A stretch of DNA of 64,000 bases from Daphnia pulex (GCF_021134715.1 NC_060021.1:3410001-3474000); one strand, 5' to 3'. Shown: positions 12,271-25,300, numbered from the stretch's first letter. The notes: generated from the letters alone by a model not told the origin. Translations and numbers: made by a program.

Positions 12271-12336
12271 TTGACATTCGATCCTCGGTCCTTCGACATG
12301 TCAAGCCGGGATGCTGACCATTATACCACCGGTGAT
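12271..12336 (-). ncRNA. tRNA-like sequence (degenerate)
   Basis: The minus strand contains an A-box-like GGTATAATGGTCAGCAT and a B-box-like GAGGATCGAAT at tRNA spacing. The stems do not fold into a convincing cloverleaf. It is probably a tRNA pseudogene or the head of a tRNA-derived SINE. Confidence 0.4.
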
Positions 12337-12481
12337 ATGTTAGAAGTCGGGGAAACATGGGTCCTTATAGTTTTGCTAAGACACTGACCAATGTAACGCA
12401 GCATGTGACCGCATGATAAAGCAGTGACTGGTGCAATTGTCTTTATAAAATTTCAATTTAATGGTATTTTCTTTCTCGCTT

Positions 12482-12549
12482 TGTCCGAGACTCGAACCAC
12501 GATCCTTTGACAATACAGCCGGAGGTTCTGACCATTAGACCACCGTTAT
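12482..12549 (-). ncRNA. tRNA-like sequence (degenerate), second copy
   Basis: On the minus strand GGTGGTCTAATGGTCAGAAC (A box) is followed by GTGGTTCGAGTCTC (B box). It is similar in layout to the sequence at 12271-12336, with weak stems. It is probably tRNA-derived. Confidence 0.4.
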
Positions 12550-13823
12550 TATGTTAGCCGAGGGAGAAACATCGGGCATAATGGAATGGACTCGATAACG
12601 TCGTCAACTTATTAGTTTGGTCTAATTTCCACTCAACCAAACCACTTTTTGAAATGAGATTGCAATTCACCGTATTCTTATTTGAATTCTCTTCATATTT
12701 GTCCAGGCCGACTTCTAGGACTTTCTAAAGAGACATCCGAAGCTATGTTTGTGGATGTGTAAGTGTTGTATGTAGTAGCGTGTAAACTGTATACGTGTAG
12801 TGGTAGTGCCCAGGTGTGGGAGCAACATTGCCGGAGCAACACTCGAGCAGAGGTTTTAACCCCGACATCAAGAATAAGACTGGTTCAGCGTATCGCAGAG
12901 GCAAATATTTATATGAAAGTTACAAGGTCAAGTAAGGTAGAAATCTCGGTGGGTTTAAGGTGTGAAGAAGGGTAAACTTGGATTTTCAAGGTTTTACGAG
13001 GTTAACCTTCGGTTGAAGGCCGTGGGAATTTGGATCCCTCTTGCTCCGTTTATTGGGGATCAGCGGATTCTCACAATAGGATGTACGTCGCCCATCTATC
13101 AGCCGAGTGAGATATCTTAACCCAATGTCCATAGGATTTTGTATGTCTATACTAATGTCACGCTGTAAGACATCCAAATGGGTACGGCTTACAGCCGTCT
13201 TCAAATGTCACTCTAAAGGAGATCTTTTTGTGGACAGCCCATGGATATCACCATGAGTAAATTTTTAGGCATACTTTTTGTGTCCAGACTACATCTTCAT
13301 TCCCGTTTTCTTTAGACTGAATTTGGACTTGTTTTGGACTTATTCCGAACCATTATTCGCCTCCCCAATGAAGTAACGAATAAAGAAGCAAACTGAATTC
13401 AAGAAACTTGTTTATTAAATGAATTAATTGACACAACTACATCATCTCTGAAATCTAAATTGATTACCGACAGCATAGCTTAGGAATGGGTTGAGTGATG
13501 TAGTGTTACATAATTATTAAGATGGCTGCGCATCATAAAACTGTGCAAATTGACTTAATGACAATTATTCTATGTTGCCAGATGCATATCAAGTCAAAGG
13601 TCTGAAAAACAAAAAGGTTTATGACAGATTTCTAGGTTTTCAATTATGGAACACGAATAATTTTATCACCTGTCTATCTGAAAATCGACGAGAGAAAACA
13701 TGTAGAAAAAAACTCATTTGCTCAGAATCAGAAATATAGTCGATCAGGTTTGAGGTAAATTTTCCGAAAAACTAGTTAACGAGATTTTAATTCTTAATTC
13801 AATCCGATTCTGCACTCACAGTA

Positions 13824-14563
13824 TAGGGAAGAGCTGTACTAGTTGTCGCTTTTTTTGTTTTTGAGCTACCACTTATTTATTTCACTATTTACTTCCACTT
13901 ATTTACTTTATTTCTCAATATATTGTAACCCCGCCAGGCTTAAAAAAAAAAATCGGAAAAATTCAGCTATAAAAAGCGTATTTTTATTTTCTGACAATTT
14001 GCTTTGTTTGAAACCAAAAGCGCTTTAAAAATGAAGGAGGGTAGGTCGAGTCGGGGGGCAACATGGTCATGTACGCGGGGTAGGATGTCCCATGTTATTC
14101 TTACGGGCTAAAAGAACACCTGGCGATGGCGTCATCAACTAAATTTTCCGAAAAATTTTCCCTCCCATCTCTAACCTAGCCACACAAGTTGCCCCGAGAA
14201 AAGGTTTCTTTGTTATTATTGCGTTTTCCAGCAATAATAATGTTAATAAAAATAAATAAAAATTGGTTTCTGAAAAATAATAGAATTTACTTTCAGAAAC
14301 TATTTCTTCATAAATTTTAAGTTAACTAGGGAAGTCCACAAAATAAAAAATAAAAAACGAAATGGACGACACGAATTAAGGTCAAAAAAGTTATTTTAGT
14401 TGTTGTTTCCATACCACATGGACTATTTCCGTAATTTTTTTTTAAAGATGAGCATCATTAAAAACTATAACTGGGAATTTTTAAAATGCAATCCCTCGGT
14501 CGCAAGATGACGAAAAACGCTGGGTGCCAAGTTACCCACTACCTCAATTGCCCCGTTCTCCCC
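13824..14563. mobile_element. TA-flanked GGGGAGA-type element, copy 2
   Basis: It is inserted at a TA that is single in unit II (42510 region). The right end CAATTGCCCCGTTCTCCCC matches, inverted, a left end GGGAAGAGCTGTACTAGTTG. The left boundary has TATA, so the exact first base is uncertain by 2. The interior, with a GACAATTTGCTTTGTTTG segment, is shared with the copy at 45045-45733. It lies in an intron downstream of exon 3 of the DUF4806-like gene. Confidence 0.85.
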
Positions 14564-14644
14564 TACTGAAAAAGAGATCATAAATTAAAACGTAGCAACG
14601 GGACAATGGCACAACAGTGAATAGAGTATAATTAGAATACTTAC

Positions 14645-15894
14645 ATCGTGGGTCGACGTCGGACGAGCAACTAAGATGATTGGGCACATCATATACTAAA
14701 TATGGGCCAAAGACCAATTGTATGAACTCACCATTGTTGATTGCTGGCTTAAGCTGGTATGCAGTTCGATAGATTCCCCGCTGTCTGAAGTTTTCTCATA
14801 ATTATTTTCCATAATGTTGACTGACGAGTAAAAGCCTGGACTTTCAACTTGACTTTGTGTTGATTGTGTCAAACTAGACTGGACCACTGTACAAATATAA
14901 GAAAATAATAGACATTTGAAACAGAAAAATGAAAAGTGTTCTCCTACTTGAGCGATTAAAAGTTTCAGTTAGTCGATTTGGCAAAGGTGAGACACTTGAA
15001 GGACTCATGCATTCGAAGTGTAATGCGCAGCCGGGCGCTGACCAAAGGAGTACATATAGTTTACTGTATGTATCTTCTGTAACCCCGCTCCCTTCATGCT
15101 CTTCTCCTTTTTAATAGCCTCTCATTGTCGCCCGCCACTTTGGAATATATTTCCCACCAGTTTGAATAACCTCTCATGATTGTCTCCCGCCATTTTGGAA
15201 TTACTTCAATGGCTGACACGTTCAACCATTCCAAAATGGCCGCGAGGGAATACATATATAAACTCCCGTCGCACCCTCCAAGAGTTAGACTAGTCATCTC
15301 ACTCTTCAACTGCTTGTGCAACTTTTGTTCCAGTTGTAAGTTCAATCTCGATTATACTTCTCTTGTATACTGTGCTGTGTAACCAATAAACTAGTTTGAC
15401 CTAAAAACCCGAGAGTTATTCTTCAAAGTAAGCGCGCCTTTTCGAGCCCCTAAAAAGTGCCTTACAGAAGTCACCTCTGTACTAGAAATTGATTAGGTGT
15501 GGGGGAGTATAAAGCACGAATTTTCTTGATCCTTTTCCCTCTTTCTAAGCGATTTCCATCGGATTCAGAAGTGGTGTTGATGTCTAAATTATATGCCCTA
15601 GACACCTTGTTTCGTGCTTGACTGTATGTGTCTGAATGTAGAATTGAAATTGGTATGCACAAATTAATTCAATGACCAGTCGCCAAACAACAAATGTTTA
15701 CCGAATAGTTCTCTGTACACACATCTGTAGTTTTACCAAGTCGAGTTAGGCTTCTCTCTCTTTGCAAAAGCTACATCTTCAGGTTTGGCGGGATAATAGC
15801 AAATATTGGTGTCGTGCAACCAGAAGTCAGGTATAACTGTAACACAAAGCCCACCTTGGGTCTCCAGATAAACGATTTAGAATTTACCATCATT
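14645..15894 (-). pseudogene. DUF4806-like gene, unit I copy with nonsense codon
   Basis: The exons mirror unit II: 15738-15894 (with a TAA at 15877-15879 where unit II has a Tyr codon), 15475-15631 and 14645-14886. The middle exon keeps DTYSQARNKVSRAYN and ERGKRIKK. A solo LTR sits only a few bases inside the intron after the 15475 donor. The nonsense codon and the insertions suggest the copy is dead. Confidence 0.55.
15019..15466 (-). mobile_element. Solo LTR with 4-bp target duplication
   Basis: The element starts TGTAATGCG and ends GCCTTACA, with TGTAA/TTACA inverted termini. It is flanked by GAAG on both sides (15015-15018 and 15467-15470). The empty site is present in unit II (42976 region, one GAAG). 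It contains a TATA-like ACATATATAAA and a downstream AATAAA, as expected for an LTR promoter and poly(A) region, so it could be read on the plus strand. Four-base duplications are typical of Gypsy and retroviral integrases. Confidence 0.9.
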
Positions 15895-17669
15895 CTAAAC
15901 ATGAAACAATAAATACAAAACTCTTAAATCCATCTATCAAATGCAAAAAATGCGTTAAATTTAAACTTACTGTATTTTTTATGCCACTATTTGGAAAAAC
16001 AGGACAACAATTCTTAAAAATACACTGAACACGATTGCTGGTTAGCGAGCAGCGTGGTTAGTCGTTGAAGTCAGTTGAAACAATGGCGACTGCAGAGATA
16101 AACTCTTTGCCTCTTTGAAAAACTGGTGTGTCATGAGCATGTTTTCAGATCAAAAGTTTTAACACTACTTGACAACGTAATAATTAATATTAGCAGTAAA
16201 AATTATTAAAAGTTAAAGTCCTTCAAAGTCGTCCTCATCTATCCTGTGGAAAGTTAATTTGGACATCTCACAGACGTCATGTCACGTCTGTCTGTTAAGC
16301 GTCTGATTTCTAGTCACAAATGGATGTCCGTGACGTAGATCTATAGTACATCTATACGAAGATAGCATAAGGCCGTAGTAAATTGATTATCCATGTGATA
16401 TCCAATTTAGGTTGTAGCTAGATAACATTCGATTTAGACATGAAGACATCCATATGATATACGATGGATGTGAGTGTGCTGCCAGGGTGGGTGGTTTGAT
16501 GTGATTTTTCGGTGAATTTTACAACAACGCGATATGTTTTATTTTTAACGTTTCTTAAGTATCCATACTGCCGAGATAATTTGTAGGGAGCAAGTGTAAA
16601 AGAGAATCAAGTGAGATAAGTGCGGGAAATTTTTTGTTATGAAATAAGATAAATAATTTACGGGATAAAACAGTTTTGAGGGAAATTACCATGGAAAATT
16701 GCATAATACAGCCCATGCTTAAAAAATATTTTTGGACGGAACAACAATCAAATCCTTGTCCAATACAGAACTGGGATACGTCATTAGCCACTCCCATCAT
16801 CCCATCCAATTGTTTCCCATGAAAATCACAACATCATTTTCCACAAATGCGACGAAAGACCCCGTTTTCTAAAGACCAAGAGGGGGAAAATTGTGATATT
16901 GTAAAGAAAAATCAGTCAGTCTTGAAATTTACCCTGTACAATATTAATCATACGCGACTAGGTGGGATCATTCATGAAGGTGGGGAGTGTTGTTGTTTTA
17001 TTTGAATCTATTAAATCAATTTAATGATTGAGACATAAGATATGAGCACTGAGAAGCCCCGCCCTACCGAAATCACATAATAACCATTTGGGAATGGTAA
17101 AATTGCCTTTAAAGGTCGGTATCCGATGCATAAATTGGAAAACATTTATTATATAAAAATGACAATTAGTCATGGTAGAAATTCGAATATTTTTAAATGT
17201 AATAGCTTATCTTAAATAAACTATTTTACGATTAATGAATTTAAGAACACTTCTTAAGCCTAGCTGGTTTCAAATTTTGATTTGCCATTAGGGCATTTTT
17301 AGAGCTGCTGGACGTCACACCGAGTTTGCTTATTAGGATGGATATAGCGTAATTGTAACGAATTCAATGCAAAGCTTAAGGAATTCTCTCATACTTTTGT
17401 AGTAATTCCTAGATTTGTAGAACTGATTTTAAAGAAATAGGCATATATTCTCAGAATAAATGTTGAATCTGCGTAAAATAAAACATTGTATTGCACCCGT
17501 CTGCATATAAGGCAATATGTTTGACATAATTCCGCTTCTGTCTCATCTCTAGACAAAAGTTATGCTTGTGTCTAAAGTTACCAAGTCTGAAGGGAGAACT
17601 TGCGATTCCCAGTATCGCATGCCACATGAAACGATTGGCCTATCAAATAAAAAATATTCCAACAACATA

Positions 17670-18565
17670 CAGTACCCACCAAACTATTAGGTACACCCCC
17701 CTATTTTCAATGCATTCTTATGGCACTACGTGTCCTAGAAAAATGCAATAACTCTTGAACCGCTTGGGCTAGATTTTTTTCCTTTTGGCCCTGAGTAGAT
17801 CTAATGATGATCTACATTTTTTCTACACATGAAGTTGTCGTAGGATTAACCCCCACGGCGCTACGGTATCGTTCAGTTTATTAGGTACACCCGTTTTCCC
17901 CCCATATGCGCCGTGTTAAATACGGCGTTTTCCAAAATTTACAAAAAATACAAAAAATCAAGCTAAAATCTTTTTCTTTGTGCCAAAAGATGCAGAATTC
18001 TTCACTCTATACGAATATAAAGAATAATTTACAATCAAATCAACTCAGAGAACCCTTCCCTATACCTCAAAGTTTTCCACTTCAAAATTTGTACTTTTTT
18101 CAACAAACTTGCACTTTCGCCAGCAGAGGGCGCCCAATTTCGCCAAATTTTGAAGTGGAAAACTTTGAGGTATAGGGAAGGGTTCTCTGAGTTGGTTTTA
18201 TTGTAAATTATTCTTTATATTCGCATAGAGTGAAGAATTCTGCATCTTTTGGCACAAAGAAAAAGATTTTAGCTTGATTTTTAGTATTTTTTGTAAATTT
18301 TGGAAAACGCCGTATTTAACACGGCGCATATGGGGGGAAAACGGGTGTACCTAATAAACTGAACGATACCGTAGCGCCGTGGGGGTTAATCCTACGACAA
18401 CTTCATGTGTAGAAAAAATGTAGATCATCATTAGATCTACTCAGGGCCAAAAGGAAAAAAATCTAGCCCAAGCGGTTCAAGAGTTATTGCATTTTTCTAG
18501 GACACGTAGTGCCATAAGAATGCATTGAAAATAGGGGGGTGTACCTAATAGTTTGGTGGGTACTG
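17670..18565. mobile_element. 896-bp fold-back element (full-length palindrome)
   Basis: The left arm 17670-18090 and right arm 18145-18565 are each 421 bp and almost perfectly complementary, with a 54-bp loop. The ends are CAGTACCCACCAAACTATTA and its inverse, flanked by TA (17668-17669 and 18566-18567). Unit II (45897 region) has the unoccupied AACATAATTTAG. It has no coding capacity and is consistent with a Tc1/mariner-class fold-back MITE. Confidence 0.93.
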
Positions 18566-20616
18566 TAATTTAGAAATTTGAATAACGAAGCGCATCAAGC
18601 GCATGAAAACCACTTTACTGAAGGAAGGATAGTCGACTATCTTTTTTTTACAAGTCAACTGAATGGAACGAAATGAGTAAAATTCTCGAATTGTTGAGTA
18701 AAAGTGTCTCCTGCTATTACGATGTACGGCCGTGTAAGATACTTTTATGCAGACTGGCATGAAAAATTTAAATAGATTGTTACACTCATTTTGTAATAAA
18801 AACTAAAAGGTCTCCTTTTAGAACCTTTACCTTTAGGCATTTCATTGATGGGGATATGGGTTCATCCAGCCACTGCCGCACACAAATTGCGTTTGGTTGT
18901 GTATGCGGCGGCGGAATCAGCTTTATTTAATATCTGAATAACTTAATTATGATAAAAGATGCAGGCAAACGAATTTTACAGTCTGATACATTGGTATCTT
19001 AGCTATTTTTGTAGACAAATAGAAAAATTTTAGAACAAATACATCCCTAGGAATAATGAATTTACGGAGGAACTGTCCACCATAAGGTCCCTTGTAAACA
19101 TCTATCCGTGACTTTATCCGTGTATTTATTTAATTATACAAATTTTTCTAAGTTTAACGTTTTTGATTGCATTATTTTACAGCAAATATTAATATTTAAA
19201 GGAGGGTTTGTAATACACATTAATATTACTACAAAGAACAAAATTCATGAAAAAATGTCGTGATGCAATTTGTCCCCGGTTGAAATTATTATTAAACTCT
19301 ACTATATATTAATGCTGTTCATTAAAGAGTATTCAAACACAAACGCCTATAAAATGACGGCTTAGAAACTAGGCCTATACTATAAATATACTCCTAGAGA
19401 TACGGATGGAATTGAGCCGTCATCCCACCCGCTATGAGTTTTTTTTGCTAAATCTGTTATAGCTACACGTGAGAACTAATGAGAAGAATTAAAGTGGCAA
19501 AAGCGAAAACTCAATTCGACTAAAAAAACTATAAATGAGACACATATTCCATTTATCAAAAGAGAAAAAGCGCTTGTCAGATTTTTTAGACTAATTTGAG
19601 GTTTTCCGGTTTTCTTGATATTATTCTTCGATAAACATTCCTTCGCTTCAGGGTTGAATGTTGCTACCCATGTTTCCAATAGACCAGTTTCCTGCATCCT
19701 TAATATGCTGATAATATAACAGCAACTGGTGTTAATTATTTGACTAGTTACGTATAGATAGAACATAATTTGATACCCTCGATTAATAGTTTCTGAATAA
19801 AAGCTATTTTTTTGCAAGAAGAAATGAAGATGGCCCGGCCAAAAGTTTTCTGAAGCCATAGTAAAGTGGCAAAATCCTGTCTGCTCTCGATCCATGACAA
19901 TAATTTTCTGGATGACCGGTTTTCCCTTTTTGACAAAACAGAAATAAACAACAAGTTCGTTTTTATAATTTGTGAACAGAAAAACATGTTGAATCATGCG
20001 AACCTACAGAACTTAAAAACCAAAAGTACATACCAGAAGTGTAGGTAGAGAAGCACATGGGAAATCACATTAATACAATTACCATTCAAAACAAGTTTTA
20101 TTTTGCAATATTGCACGCGAAAACCCCCCCAAAAGTAGCCAAGTAGTGCACTACTTCCCTACCTATGTTTGAGGTAGGTACTGTATAATTTGATATTTTT
20201 AAAAATATGTGAATGTCAACTTAAGTTCCTAGACCCAGAGTTTTAATAGTGCTAACATAATCTCTTTGCCAAGGTTCCAGATTCTTCTTTTAAGTGAACC
20301 ATAAGAAATTTTTCGAGACTTTTGGAGGTTTTTTCCGGGATTTCAAAAATTTATTACAAATTGTTACGGATTTCTTTCATTTTCTCGGTCAAGGACTTCT
20401 CCGGTCAAGAAAACAACCAAAAAACTAGTCAGGAACCCCTTGCTCTTTAACAACTTACGTGAATGTAAACATAGTTTCCAGATCGAACTTTATCAAGACA
20501 AAGTTCTGTTCTGTTGCAACGAAGGTTTGGGTCTTCTCTCAATGAATTGAAAATTACCAGAGGGATCGCTCAGCGATCCCGAAAGGTAATTATGATTATA
20601 CAAGAAATAACGAAAG

Positions 20617-20711
20617 AAGACCCTAAGGGTGTAGACGATATTTATTTAAGCTCTTTAAAGTTTTGAGGTTACTTCACCCCTTGCAACGCCCCTTTCCGAT
20701 CAGACTTTTTT
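20617..20711 (+). repeat. DIRS left inverted terminal repeat, shared part
   Basis: This segment, starting at ACCCTAAGGGTGTAGACG, is the reverse complement of 25649-25743. The outer 69 bp (20548-20616) differ from the right end and contain a perfect small palindrome, GGGATCGCTCAGCGATCCC, at 20562-20580. Confidence 0.9.
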
Positions 20712-21080
20712 GGTGGCTGATTCGAAGAATAATATAAAGTTGGGCAAATGAATGTTGCAATGCATATTGGGGTGAGGGAACAAAATAATCAATGAAACAA
20801 GCGTGACATTTAACAAGTGGGCTACAACATAGCTTGAACGGTGTACAGAAACTGAAAAATTGTAACACTGCTGTTTGGGCAAAAAAACCGGCGGTACCGG
20901 AAAAAAAGGCTCCCAATCCGTTCACGACTATAAGTTGAGTTGTAGGAAAAAAGGAAGATGCCATCATTCTTGTTTGTCGCTTGCTCCTCGCCTGGATGGA
21001 ACAGAGTTCAAAAAATTATGAAAGAACATTGAAGGCGCGATCCCAAAATAACGAAATAGGGTGGTGTGGGAGGGAATAAG

Positions 21081-21202
21081 GACCCTTAGGGTCTTCTTTC
21101 GTTATTTCTTGTATAATCATAATTACCTTTCGGGATCGCTGAGCGATCCCTCTGGTAATTTTCAATTATACCTACGAAAGTAACTCTTTCGACCCTAAGG
21201 GT
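21081..21202 (+). repeat. DIRS internal complementary region
   Basis: The first part is the reverse complement of the left outer terminus and the second part repeats the right outer terminus. They are joined at ATT (21165-21167), the same trinucleotide found at the insertion site. This is the expected template for closing the DIRS circle. Confidence 0.9.
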
Positions 21203-21223
21203 GACTTCAAAGCTGATCGAGCG

Positions 21224-22351
21224 CTATTTGGAGGTAGGATCGATTATTGTCGATGCTACCGACGGCAATATGTCCCTTTGGTAGAATTTACTAAATGTAG
21301 ACTCCCTACTCCACTGCCCCGCTTTCAGAATGCTATCTAACGATAAACCGGACGCTAGGGCTTTTGAGGCCGCTGCTCCTCTAGTAGAGTGAGCTTTAAA
21401 CACCGCTGTGTCGACTCCGGCCGCTTTAAGAGACGAACGGATCCAACCGCTCATTGTGTTGGCCGTGATGCTTCTATACGGCGCGATAAGGGAGATAAAA
21501 AGAGAGTTAATGTTTGTGTTTTTTCGAAGGGTAGATGTACGGTCGATGTACGTTCTGATCGCTTCCACCGGGCAACATGCGGCGTCCGGAATGCTGGGAA
21601 TAACGATGGATTTCAAAGGTCCACTATGCTGCGCTTTCCTGGGTTTAAGCAACGTGAATTTAATTCCGTTGCTTGAAAATATTACTGACTGCATATCAAT
21701 TGACGATAGTTCCGAAACCCTCAGGAGAGAAGCTAGTGCCAACAAAACCGCTGTCTTGCGAGCTAGAGCTGGGAGTGGAATATAGCGATTTTCGCCTAAA
21801 GTTGAGACATATTTAATTACGACATCCGGATCCCAAACGCTATTGTACTTAGGACGCGGGGGATTGAGGTTGTAGCAACCATTGAGGAGCTTTTTTACTA
21901 AAGGATGGGTTCCGACCGGATGACCGTCGACAGACGGGAGGGTTTTGGACAGCATCGAGCGATTTATATTGATGGCACTATAAGATTTGCCCGCTCTATG
22001 CAATCCGGCCAAATATTCTAATACGGAATTTAAAGAGTTCGACAAGGAATTCTCACTCCGTCGAACACACCAATTATTCCAACATCGCCATGCCGACTCG
22101 TATGTCGAATGTGTTGTAGCTCGGTTGCCGGCCATGAGTAAATCGACCATTGGTTCCGAAAATCCCTTCCGACGGAACTCTCGCCGGATAACATCCAGGC
22201 GGCTAACTGAAGTGCGCCTGTCTCCAATAGGGGGTGTGGCTCTCCCTTCGCTGACGTCAAAAGACTGGGGACTGGTTGTAGGAGGACTGGGACGTCGCAC
22301 GCTAGTTCTAGTAGAACTGGGAACCAAGGTTGCGCTGGCCAGACTGGACAA
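21224..22351 (-). CDS. DIRS tyrosine recombinase
   Basis: This 375-aa frame carries the phage-integrase signature: Arg211 in LLRVSELS, His321-x-x-Arg324 in KAHSTRGAA, Trp347 in AGQWSRESTF and the nucleophile Tyr357 in KFYQRD. All catalytic positions are present. It overlaps the end of the RT frame by 322 bp in another frame, so translation probably uses reinitiation, frameshifting or a separate mRNA. Its role is to integrate the circular DNA copy without a target duplication. The N-terminal 60 residues lie in the overlap, and the true start is uncertain. Confidence 0.93.
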   Translation of the reverse strand: MSSLASATLVPSSTRTSVRRPSPPTTSPQSFDVSEGRATPPIGDRRTSVSRLDVIRREFRRKGFSEPMVDLLMAGNRATTHSTYESAWRCWNNWCVRRSENSLSNSLNSVLEYLAGLHRAGKSYSAININRSMLSKTLPSVDGHPVGTHPLVKKLLNGCYNLNPPRPKYNSVWDPDVVIKYVSTLGENRYIPLPALARKTAVLLALASLLRVSELSSIDMQSVIFSSNGIKFTLLKPRKAQHSGPLKSIVIPSIPDAACCPVEAIRTYIDRTSTLRKNTNINSLFISLIAPYRSITANTMSGWIRSSLKAAGVDTAVFKAHSTRGAAASKALASGLSLDSILKAGQWSRESTFSKFYQRDILPSVASTIIDPTSK

Positions 22352-25300
22352 ACCATAACGATATTAGCTGCTTCCTTTCTAATTTTTTCAAGACATTTAG
22401 AAAGCAAGGCAAATGGGGGGAACGCGTATCCCATCCTTCCCGACCAATTAATAGAGAAAGCATTTATCGCAGTTGATTCGGGTTGTGGTCGCCACGAAAC
22501 GTAAGCGGGCAACTGGGCGTTCCAAAATGAGCTGAATAAGTCGATCTCGGTCGGCCATACGATCTGTAATTTCCTGAATATTGCGCGATCCAACATCCAG
22601 TCGCTCGCGTCGCTGGTGGCCCTTGATTCCCTATCTGCCTTAATATTAAGCACCCCCGCCAAGTGAGTCGCTACGATTGATATTTCCCGCTGCTCGCAAA
22701 AACTAGTTAGTTCTTTCGCTATCTTTGTTAATTCAGTGGATTTGGTATCCCCTCCTTTGTTTATATAGCAAACTGCAGTGGAATTATCTAAGTGTATCCT
22801 TATAGAAAGGCCGTGCGCGTTCTTGGAAAATGATTGTAAAGCATATAAAGCGCCCAGTAGCTCAAGACAGTTGATATGCAAAGTCGATTGATCCGTCGTC
22901 CAAGGCCCTCGCGTTGTTATTCCGTCACAGACGGCCCCCCAGCCTGAGCGCGACGCGTCCGAAAAAATTTCAATATCCGCTATTTTTGGAAAAAATTCTT
23001 TCCCGTTCGCTTCTTCGAGATTGGCTACCCACCATTCCAAGTCAGATCTAGCCCCGACTGAGAGAACACATTTAACGCTGAGGTCGCCTAGCGCTTTCTG
23101 AGATTCGTTTATATAGAATCTCTGCATGCTCCGATAGTGCGACTGGGCAAAAGGAATGGTAGGGATCGCCCACGTAAAGTTGCCTAAAATGGACGCAACA
23201 TCTCGAAGAGGGACTTGCCCCGTATTCAGAGCGTTTGTGCACATTTTCTTGACTTCTTGGACCTTAATAGGAGGGAGAGCGAATGATAAACGTACCGAAT
23301 CTATGACCGTTCCCAAGTATTCCATAACCCTAGATGGAGTGGTGACAGATTTCTCCCAATTTATTAGAAAACCCAGGGACTGTAATAAACGCAAAACGGT
23401 TTCTAAATCTGCGCGCGCACCTTCCTCCGAATCGTTCATTATTAAAAAATCGTCAAGATAAACGACTATCCGAATGCCCCGTCTTCTTAAAAAGGCCACT
23501 GCTACTTTCAGGATTTTTGTAAAAATCCTAGGGGCGGGAGAGAGACCGAAGGCCATGCATCTAAACTGGTATACCCTACCTTTCCATGCGAATCTGAGAT
23601 ATTTCTGCTGTGAGCTATTCACGGGTACCGTCAGATAGGCGTCCTTGAGGTCTAATTTTATGAACCAATCCCCTTCCCTGACTAAATAACGAACCGTCTC
23701 TAGATTCTCCATTTTAAAGTGTTCGTAGACAATGAAACGATTGAGTGGCTTGAGATTAACAATGGGCCTAAAACCCCCGCTTTTCTTTGGGACACAAAAG
23801 AAAGAACACACGAAACCTTCTGATCCATCTGTTACTTCCGTAACTGCCCCTTTTTTTAAAAGACTAGAAAGTTCAGAATTGCAGACTGACTGCATTTCGT
23901 CCGACATCACGACATCGTGAGGCAAAAAATTTTGTGCTGGTTGAGACAAAAAATTAATTGCTAGCCCATTCTTAACCGTGTTTAGTACCCACGGGTCGTC
24001 TGTTACGGTAGCCCAAACATGTGCAAAATCTAGCAATCTAGCTCCAACCTTAACGCTTTCGGGGAACTGGCTACATGAATAAGGGCTAGAAGGTATCAAG
24101 GGGGACAATTCGTACCTTCTACTGGCGCCACCGCGTCCGCGGGTGCCTCTAAAATCCACGAAACCTCTCCGGCCGCGTCCTCTGCCACGATCGCTTTGCT
24201 GGTGGTCCGCAAAATGTACTTGACGGCCTGGAGTATCTCTCGGCTGGTCCCTCCTGGTCGACCGAACTGGATTTCTCCGGCCACGGGTTGCGGCCGCAAC
24301 CGCCTTATCCCGTCTCGCCAAGGTTTCATCTTGATTCGCCTCTTTCAACATGAGATCAAGGAATTTTCCGGTGAACAGGAGCTCGCGGGCCTCCTTTCCG
24401 GAAACGAAGACGTTATCGTCTTTCAGTAGATAGCCTACCCTGGGGTCAGTGACGCTGACTACTGCTTCGCGGCGTTTTTTTGAAATATGCGCGAACGCCC
24501 GGCCCCACTGTCGTAGAGCAGCTTGGATAGAACCACGCATACGTGCGGTTTCACGCGATTCATCATTCAAGGCAGACAACCTCGTATACATATCGATGAG
24601 AGGTAAGCCAATGTCCATAATCTTCAGCTGAGTTTTCACGAGCGCTTCTTCTCTGGCGCTAACGAGTTTGAAAACGCCCTTTTCTTTCGCCCGGCGGCTC
24701 ATCCAACCATCTAACTTCGGCGGCAAAATCGAGAGGTCTTCCTCCTCGAATTTGAGTTGAAAGGATTTCGATATTTCCTTTGATTCGGCCGTGGACACTC
24801 CGGAAGCGAGTAAAGACGCGATTTCTTGACAGATTTGTCCTGGGATAATCGAAAGCGGAATAATTCTTGTCTCGTCGTCTGGCTGTTGGGTTTGTACTCT
24901 AGGTTCTGGGACTAACGCGTGCTCTGTGCTTGCTTCCGTCGGCGCGTTTTGTCTTGATTCGTTCGCCCCGTCCCTATTCGTACTGGCCCCACTCGTGCCG
25001 GTCCCACTTGATCCGACCACGGTCGTCTGAGACGTATTCGTCTTGCCGTCGGTATTTGAATTTCCACTACGCGGTCGCCATGGACGCCTGATTACGACAA
25101 GATCCTCATCATCGCCTTCCCATTCTTCTTCCTGACTCTCTTCTGGCACTAAGTCCTCTACGTTTTCCTCGTCGTTCTGCAGAAAATCGCCATGCGTTGG
25201 ATAGGATTGTGGATCGTAATCGGGGCGCCTCCTGTATACATCGGCGTAATCGTACGGCCCGTAGCTACCTCCATAATGATGAGGGTCCGGGGGATTGCTG

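Noticed and set aside
22030-22358. Plus-strand open frames opposite the DIRS genes
   Set aside because: They are antisense shadows of the strongly coding minus-strand frames.
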